Positions 6,592 through 10,006 of a DNA stretch of 10,006 bases are shown piece by piece. Source of the stretch: Kiritimatiellia bacterium (lineage in GTDB: Bacteria > Verrucomicrobiota > Kiritimatiellia > SLAD01); contig SKXR01000044.1 of NCBI GenBank assembly GCA_007128275.1, forward strand, positions 1 through 10,006. The letters are read 5' to 3'. Each line of letters starts with the position of its first letter. Within the stretch, counting starts at the first letter, position 1. The notes under the pieces were generated by a model. It saw only the letters and a program-made list of their open reading frames with translations, had not been told where the DNA came from and searched no databases. Position numbers and translations under genes: made by a program.

Positions 6592-8306
6592 ATCGCCGCA
6601 TCTCCCATGGTCACCCGCAGCACCTCCTGCAAGGTCGTCATGCCCGCCACGGCTTTCCGCAGGCCGTCCTCACGCAGGGTGCGCATGCCCAGTTCCCGGG
6701 CCTTCTTTCGCAATTGAGCCGCCGTCACCTGATCATAAATCATGTGCCGGACTTCGTCGTTGATCACAAACAACTCAAAGAGTCCCCAGCGTCCCTTGTA
6801 GCCGGTATGGTTGCAATCATTGCACCCTTTCCCGCGATGCAGCTTCGCTTCGCGCACCTGCTCGGCATGCGACCCCAACAGGCGCAGCTCGAGGTCGGTG
6901 GGCTGGTATTCCTCTTTGCAGCTCGCACAAATCTTCCGGACCAGGCGTTGCGCCATGATCCCCCGCGTGGACGAGGCCACAAGGAACGGCTTCACACCGA
7001 TATCCATCAAACGCGTAATGGCGCTGGGCGCATCGTTCGTATGCAGCGTACTGAACACCAAATGGCCGGTCAGCGAGGCGTTGACGGCGATCTCCGCCGT
7101 TTCCATGTCGCGGATTTCACCGATCATGATGATGTTCGGCGCCTGACGCAGAATGGAGCGCAACGCGGCGCTAAAGGTCAGTCCGATATCGGAACGGACA
7201 TGCACCTGATTGATGCCGGCCAGCTGATATTCCACCGGATCCTCGACGGTGATGATCTTTCGATCCGGCCGGTTGATCTGGTTTAAACAGGCATAGAGCG
7301 TGGTGGTCTTTCCTGAACCGGTCGGCCCGGTCACAAGAATGATACCGTCCGACAATCCGATCAGGCCTTCAAACGTCTGCTGATCATCGGACAGGAAGCC
7401 GAGCTGCGGCAACCCGAGCATCAACCCCTCTTTGTCGAGGATACGCATGACGACGCTTTCGCCGTGGCTGGAAGGGATCGTGGACACGCGCAAATCGAGA
7501 TCGCGCCCCATGACGTTAATCTGAATGCGACCATCCTGAGGTACGCGTTTCTCCGCGATGCTCATGTTGGACATGATCTTGATGCGGCTGACAATGGCCG
7601 CCTGCAAGCGTTTGGGTGGACTCTCGACTTCGTGCAATACGCCGTCAATACGGTAACGAATGCGGAATTTCTTGGCCATCGGTTCCAGATGAATATCCGA
7701 CGCACGATTCCGGAAGGCCTCCAGAATCACCAAACTTACCAGTTTGATGATCGGCGCGTCCGACTCGGAGACTTCGACATCCTCACCGATCAGTTCCTGC
7801 ATCGCGGTAGTCGGCACAGCGACCGACCCTTCCGTGATCTCCTCCAGCATCGTTTCCATCGCGCCCTGTTTGCCTTGGGGATAGTACTGGTTGAGCGCGG
7901 TGGCAATTTGCTCGGCAGGCGCCACTGCGCCTTCCACGTTACATTTCAAGACGTAGCGGAGTGAATCCAGCGTTTCCACGTCCAGCGGATCACTGATGGC
8001 TACGGTCAGGGTATTGTCGATTTTATAGGCGGGCACCACCTTATACCGACGGGCGACATCGGCGGGGACCGAATCAATGACATCCTGCGGAATGTCGTGG
8101 CCGGTCAGATCAATGATTTCCATCCCGAATTGGTTGGCCAGCGACTTCAGGATATCCAGCTTCTCGGCAATGCCGTCACGCACAAGAATCTCGATGACGT
8201 CTTTGTCCTCTCCCTGCGCCGTGCTTAAGGCCGTTTCGGCCTGCGCATGATCAATCAGGCCGACATTTTCAAGGATCTCGAGAATATATTCGTCGTTGGC
8301 GGTCAA
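6588..8306 (-). CDS. pilB: Type IV pilus/secretion ATPase, PilB/GspE family (first gene of operon)
   Basis: This 572-residue ATPase is homologous to the product of 3785-5497 but strongly diverged. The N-terminal GspE-type domain spans about 1-143 (PQDVIDSVPADVARRYKVVP at 73-92). The N2D region includes SDIHLEP (203-209) and RVPQDGRIQ (254-262). The core has Walker A GPTGSGKT (327-334), Asp box TVEDPVEY (353-360), a Walker B segment APNIIMIGEIRD (389-400, with AP-N where DP-D is common) and His box GHLVFSTLHTND (414-425). Zinc Cys pairs are C460/C463 and C495/C498. The end has an extra MGDAAI after the usual LQEVLRVT; its codons carry the pilT ribosome site. The start is TTG at 8304-8306: GGAGAG at 8315-8320 sits 8 nt ahead, and the next in-frame Met is inside the domain. 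It could energise assembly of a second pilin set or a pseudopilus. Confidence 0.93.
   Translation of the reverse strand: MTANDEYILEILENVGLIDHAQAETALSTAQGEDKDVIEILVRDGIAEKLDILKSLANQFGMEIIDLTGHDIPQDVIDSVPADVARRYKVVPAYKIDNTLTVAISDPLDVETLDSLRYVLKCNVEGAVAPAEQIATALNQYYPQGKQGAMETMLEEITEGSVAVPTTAMQELIGEDVEVSESDAPIIKLVSLVILEAFRNRASDIHLEPMAKKFRIRYRIDGVLHEVESPPKRLQAAIVSRIKIMSNMSIAEKRVPQDGRIQINVMGRDLDLRVSTIPSSHGESVVMRILDKEGLMLGLPQLGFLSDDQQTFEGLIGLSDGIILVTGPTGSGKTTTLYACLNQINRPDRKIITVEDPVEYQLAGINQVHVRSDIGLTFSAALRSILRQAPNIIMIGEIRDMETAEIAVNASLTGHLVFSTLHTNDAPSAITRLMDIGVKPFLVASSTRGIMAQRLVRKICASCKEEYQPTDLELRLLGSHAEQVREAKLHRGKGCNDCNHTGYKGRWGLFELFVINDEVRHMIYDQVTAAQLRKKARELGMRTLREDGLRKAVAGMTTLQEVLRVTMGDAAI
6601..6606 (-). 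promoter_or_regulatory. pilT ribosome binding site embedded in upstream ATPase gene
   Basis: GGGAGA lies 9 nt before the pilT ATG and within the last codons of the upstream ATPase gene, where it encodes part of the MGDAAI tail. Together with the ATGA stop/start overlap at 6588-6591 this supports pilT ATG 6591 as the start and coupled translation. Confidence 0.6.
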
Positions 8307-8314
8307 ACTGGTAA

Positions 8315-8320
8315 CTCTCC
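8315..8320 (-). promoter_or_regulatory. Ribosome binding site deciding the TTG start of the first pil ATPase
   Basis: GGAGAG stands 8 nt upstream of TTG at 8304-8306. No ATG or GTG is better placed, and the protein alignment requires a start near here, so the TTG call rests on this site. Confidence 0.65.
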
Positions 8321-8333
8321 CGTTCGTGAACGG
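8320..8333 (-). promoter_or_regulatory. Short inverted repeat in the pil operon leader
   Basis: CCGTTC (8320-8325) and GAACGG (8328-8333) form a palindrome separated by 2 nt. It lies in the predicted 5' untranslated leader and touches the GGAGAG ribosome site at base 8320. It could be an RNA hairpin affecting access of the ribosome or a small operator; it is short enough to be chance. Confidence 0.35.
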
Positions 8334-8365
8334 ATGCGGATCGGCGCTTCCATGATTATGGCCAA

Positions 8366-8394
8366 AGATTACACGGGCGCAAGCGGGATGTCAA
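8366..8394 (-). promoter_or_regulatory. Sigma70-type promoter of the pil operon
   Basis: On the minus strand, a perfect -35 TTGACA (8389-8394) and a -10 TAATCT (8366-8371, four of six consensus bases) are separated by exactly 17 nt. Transcription would begin near 8359, giving a leader of about 50 nt before the TTG start at 8306. Its position in the only sizeable gap upstream of four tightly packed co-directional genes fits a single operon promoter. Confidence 0.7.
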
Positions 8395-8450
8395 CGCGGG
8401 GCACGGAAAGAAAGCGCATAAGAAGCAGAACGGCGACGGTGGCGAGTTCA

Positions 8451-8483
8451 CCGGTCAGCCTGTACCAGGACGTCAACGACCGG
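8451..8483 (-). terminator. Possible gatB terminator or processing hairpin
   Basis: Just after the gatB stop, CCGGTC (8451-8456) and GACCGG (8478-8483) form a 6-bp stem enclosing a smaller CCTG/CAGG stem (8459-8462 with 8466-8469). The structure would end the gatB message before the pil promoter at 8366-8394. There is no immediate T-run on the minus strand, so intrinsic termination is only possible, not shown. Confidence 0.35.
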
Positions 8484-8497
8484 GCCTTCACCCGACG

Positions 8498-9928
8498 TTA
8501 TCCGCCGAGACGCTTCCGCAACGCGTCCAACACCATCGGCGGATTGGCTTTCCCTTTGCTCGCCCGCATGACCTGCCCCATCAGGAACTGCAGCGCGGCT
8601 TTCTTGCCGGCTTGGTAATCCGCCACGGACTTGGCGTTGGCGGCGACGGCCTCCTCCACCCACGCGTCCAAGGCGCCGGTGTCGCTGATCTGGGCCAACC
8701 CTTTCTCCTCGACGATCTTCTTCGGATCGCCGCCTTGTTCGAAAAGTATCGCGAAGACTTCCTTGGCGCCCGGCGCGTTCAACACCTTCTCATCCACCAA
8801 TCGGATCAAGCCGGCCAGCGATTCCGGAGGCATACGCACCTGCCCGATTTCCAATTCCCGTTCGGACAACGCCCGCAACATCTCGGTCATCATCCAATTG
8901 GACGCCGCTTTGGGGTTCGCAGACCGGCGCGCGACTTCCTCGAAATAGTCCGCCACCGCCTTGTCCGCCACCAGCACACCCGCATCGTATGCAGGCAGGC
9001 CATACTCCGCAATCAGCCGTTCCCGTCGATGGGCCGGCATCTCCGGGAGGGCCTTCTTCCATCCCTCAATCTCTTCCTCCGCCAACACCACGGGCATCAA
9101 GTCCGGTTCGGGGAAATAACGGTAATCGTGCGCGTATTCCTTGCTACGCATGGAACGCGTCACCTCCGCGGCGTCGTCCCAGCGACGCGTTTCCTGGCGA
9201 ATCGTTCCGCCTTGGGACAGCACTTCGATCTGACGCTTGATTTCGTGGGACAGCGAGCGGTGCACCCCCTTGAAGGTGTTCATGTTCTTGATTTCCGTCT
9301 TGGTGCCCAATGTGTCCTGTCCCTCCGGACGGACACTGCAATTCAGGTCGCACCGCATGTTGCCCTGCTCCAGATTGCACTCGCTGATCCCGCCGTAGAC
9401 CAACATTTGCTTGAGCGCCACGAGAAAGGCGAACGCCTCATCGGCGGACTCCATGTCGGGCTCCGAAACAATTTCCATCAGCGGCGTGCCTGCGCGATTA
9501 AAATCCACCCCGCTGGATTGCTCAAAATGGTTGTTCTTGGCGACATCTTCCTCGAGGTGGATTCGATGAATACGGATCGTCTTGGGTTTCCCGTCCACCT
9601 CGATCGACACGGATCCGCCCAGACATAGCGGCAGGTCGTATTGCGAAATTTGATAGTTTTTGGGCATGTCCGGATAGAAATAACTTTTCCGGTCGAATTT
9701 GCTGTAGCGATTGATGGCGCAACCGAGCATCAATCCGGTCGTGACCGTCAAGCGCACCGCTTCACGGTTCAGGACCGGCATCGTGCCCGGATACCCCAGA
9801 CAGATCGGACACACATCCGTGTTCGGTTCACTGCCGAACACATTCGCGCATCCGCACCATATCTTGGAGCGGGTCTTCAATTGGACGTGCGTTTCCAGCC
9901 CAATACTGACTTTGTATTTCACACTCAT
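8498..9928 (-). CDS. gatB: Aspartyl/glutamyl-tRNA amidotransferase subunit B
   Basis: GatB binds the misacylated Glu-tRNA(Gln) or Asp-tRNA(Asn) and phosphorylates the acyl group, using ammonia released by GatA. The product has 476 residues, normal for the family. Visible features are the N-terminal VSIGLETHVQL, a zinc site of C25/C27 and C40/C43 (WCGC...CPIC), the YFYPDMPKNYQIS motif (about 84-96), HLEED (124-128), DFNRAGTPLMEIVSEPD (142-158), GNMRCDLN (189-196) and RYFPEPDLMPV (270-280). A YqeY-like tRNA-binding tail occupies about 330-476 and ends VLDALRKRLGG. I chose ATG 9926-9928 because it gives the family-typical N-terminus and follows the gatA stop by 4 nt. The in-frame ATG 9943 adds five residues and overlaps gatA; the frame further up to 9994 runs through the gatA end and is unlikely to be translated. 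Neither start has a strong ribosome site, consistent with coupling to gatA. Confidence 0.97.
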   Translation of the reverse strand: MSVKYKVSIGLETHVQLKTRSKIWCGCANVFGSEPNTDVCPICLGYPGTMPVLNREAVRLTVTTGLMLGCAINRYSKFDRKSYFYPDMPKNYQISQYDLPLCLGGSVSIEVDGKPKTIRIHRIHLEEDVAKNNHFEQSSGVDFNRAGTPLMEIVSEPDMESADEAFAFLVALKQMLVYGGISECNLEQGNMRCDLNCSVRPEGQDTLGTKTEIKNMNTFKGVHRSLSHEIKRQIEVLSQGGTIRQETRRWDDAAEVTRSMRSKEYAHDYRYFPEPDLMPVVLAEEEIEGWKKALPEMPAHRRERLIAEYGLPAYDAGVLVADKAVADYFEEVARRSANPKAASNWMMTEMLRALSERELEIGQVRMPPESLAGLIRLVDEKVLNAPGAKEVFAILFEQGGDPKKIVEEKGLAQISDTGALDAWVEEAVAANAKSVADYQAGKKAALQFLMGQVMRASKGKANPPMVLDALRKRLGG

Positions 9929-9932
9929 CGGA

Positions 9933-10006
9933 TTATGCTTCATGCCATATCGGAGGACGCGTTCGATGCCATTCCGTGGACTGCTCGTAGGCATGGCCGA
10001 CGCGCA
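9933..10006 (-). CDS. gatA: Aspartyl/glutamyl-tRNA amidotransferase subunit A, C-terminal end (partial)
   Basis: The last 23 codons and the TAA stop (9933-9935) of a gene entering from the right edge are visible. They read RVGHAYEQSTEWHRTRPPIW, then HEA. GatA proteins end in a helix of the form 'A(H/R)A(F/Y)EQATDWHxxRP', so this is the GatA tail. GatA is the amidase subunit that releases ammonia from glutamine. Its adjacency 4 nt before gatB, in the common gatA-gatB order, supports the call. The stretch is short, but both motif and context agree. Confidence 0.85.
   Translation of the reverse strand, partial: RVGHAYEQSTEWHRTRPPIWHEA

Noticed and set aside
3785..8306. The two PilB-like genes as a recent tandem duplication around pilT
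   Set aside because: Similarity is concentrated in catalytic boxes; the N-domains, linkers and Cys-spacer regions differ widely, which indicates old paralogues.
8612..9628. Open frame of 338 codons antisense to gatB
   Set aside because: The gatB frame is conserved along its whole length; the antisense product is low-complexity and matches no known family.
1..10006. tRNA or rRNA genes, CRISPR arrays, insertion sequences, defence genes
   Set aside because: No cloverleaf sequence, direct-repeat array, transposase motif or defence-type domain was found by reading both strands.

Overview
The window looks like a chromosomal segment of a moderately GC-rich Gram-negative bacterium, most likely from the PVC group (Kiritimatiellota, Lentisphaerota or Verrucomicrobiota). 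Three things suggest this. The partial gene at the left edge ends in the calcium-site-like 'GLPDTWE...GTDPFN' module followed by a 'YDVEYSTNL...YYRVRI' tail, which is typical of secreted proteins in that group. There is a GspE-PilT-GspE-GspF type IV pilus cluster. A GatA-GatB pair is also present. The phylum call is inferred from protein style, not from a phylogeny.

Layout. 1-433 (+): 3' end of a large exported protein. 535-2184 (+): a Tat-exported metallophosphoesterase of the UshA/5'-nucleotidase superfamily. 2185-2420: a gap between convergent genes with three potential hairpins, possibly a dispersed element. 2421-8306 (-): a type IV pilus/type II secretion-like operon, transcribed right to left as pilB-like ATPase, pilT, second pilB-like ATPase, pilC platform protein. 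8307-8497: the operon leader, with a near-consensus sigma70-type promoter. 8498-9928 (-): gatB. 9933-10006 (-): the last 23 codons of gatA.

How the genes work together. The four pil genes supply the cytoplasmic and inner-membrane motor of a type IV pilus: two extension-type ATPases, one retraction ATPase and one platform protein. Pilins, prepilin peptidase, the PilMNOP alignment complex and the secretin are absent and must lie elsewhere. GatA and GatB belong to the tRNA-dependent amidotransferase that makes Gln-tRNA(Gln) and/or Asn-tRNA(Asn). The phosphoesterase and the exported protein are periplasmic or surface functions with no evident link to the pilus.

Most of the window is ordinary core-genome content. 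The points most worth a second look are the two diverged PilB-type ATPases on either side of PilT, the structured 2185-2420 gap, and the altered substrate-binding loop of the phosphoesterase. I do not see evidence for an undescribed defence or mobile system here.
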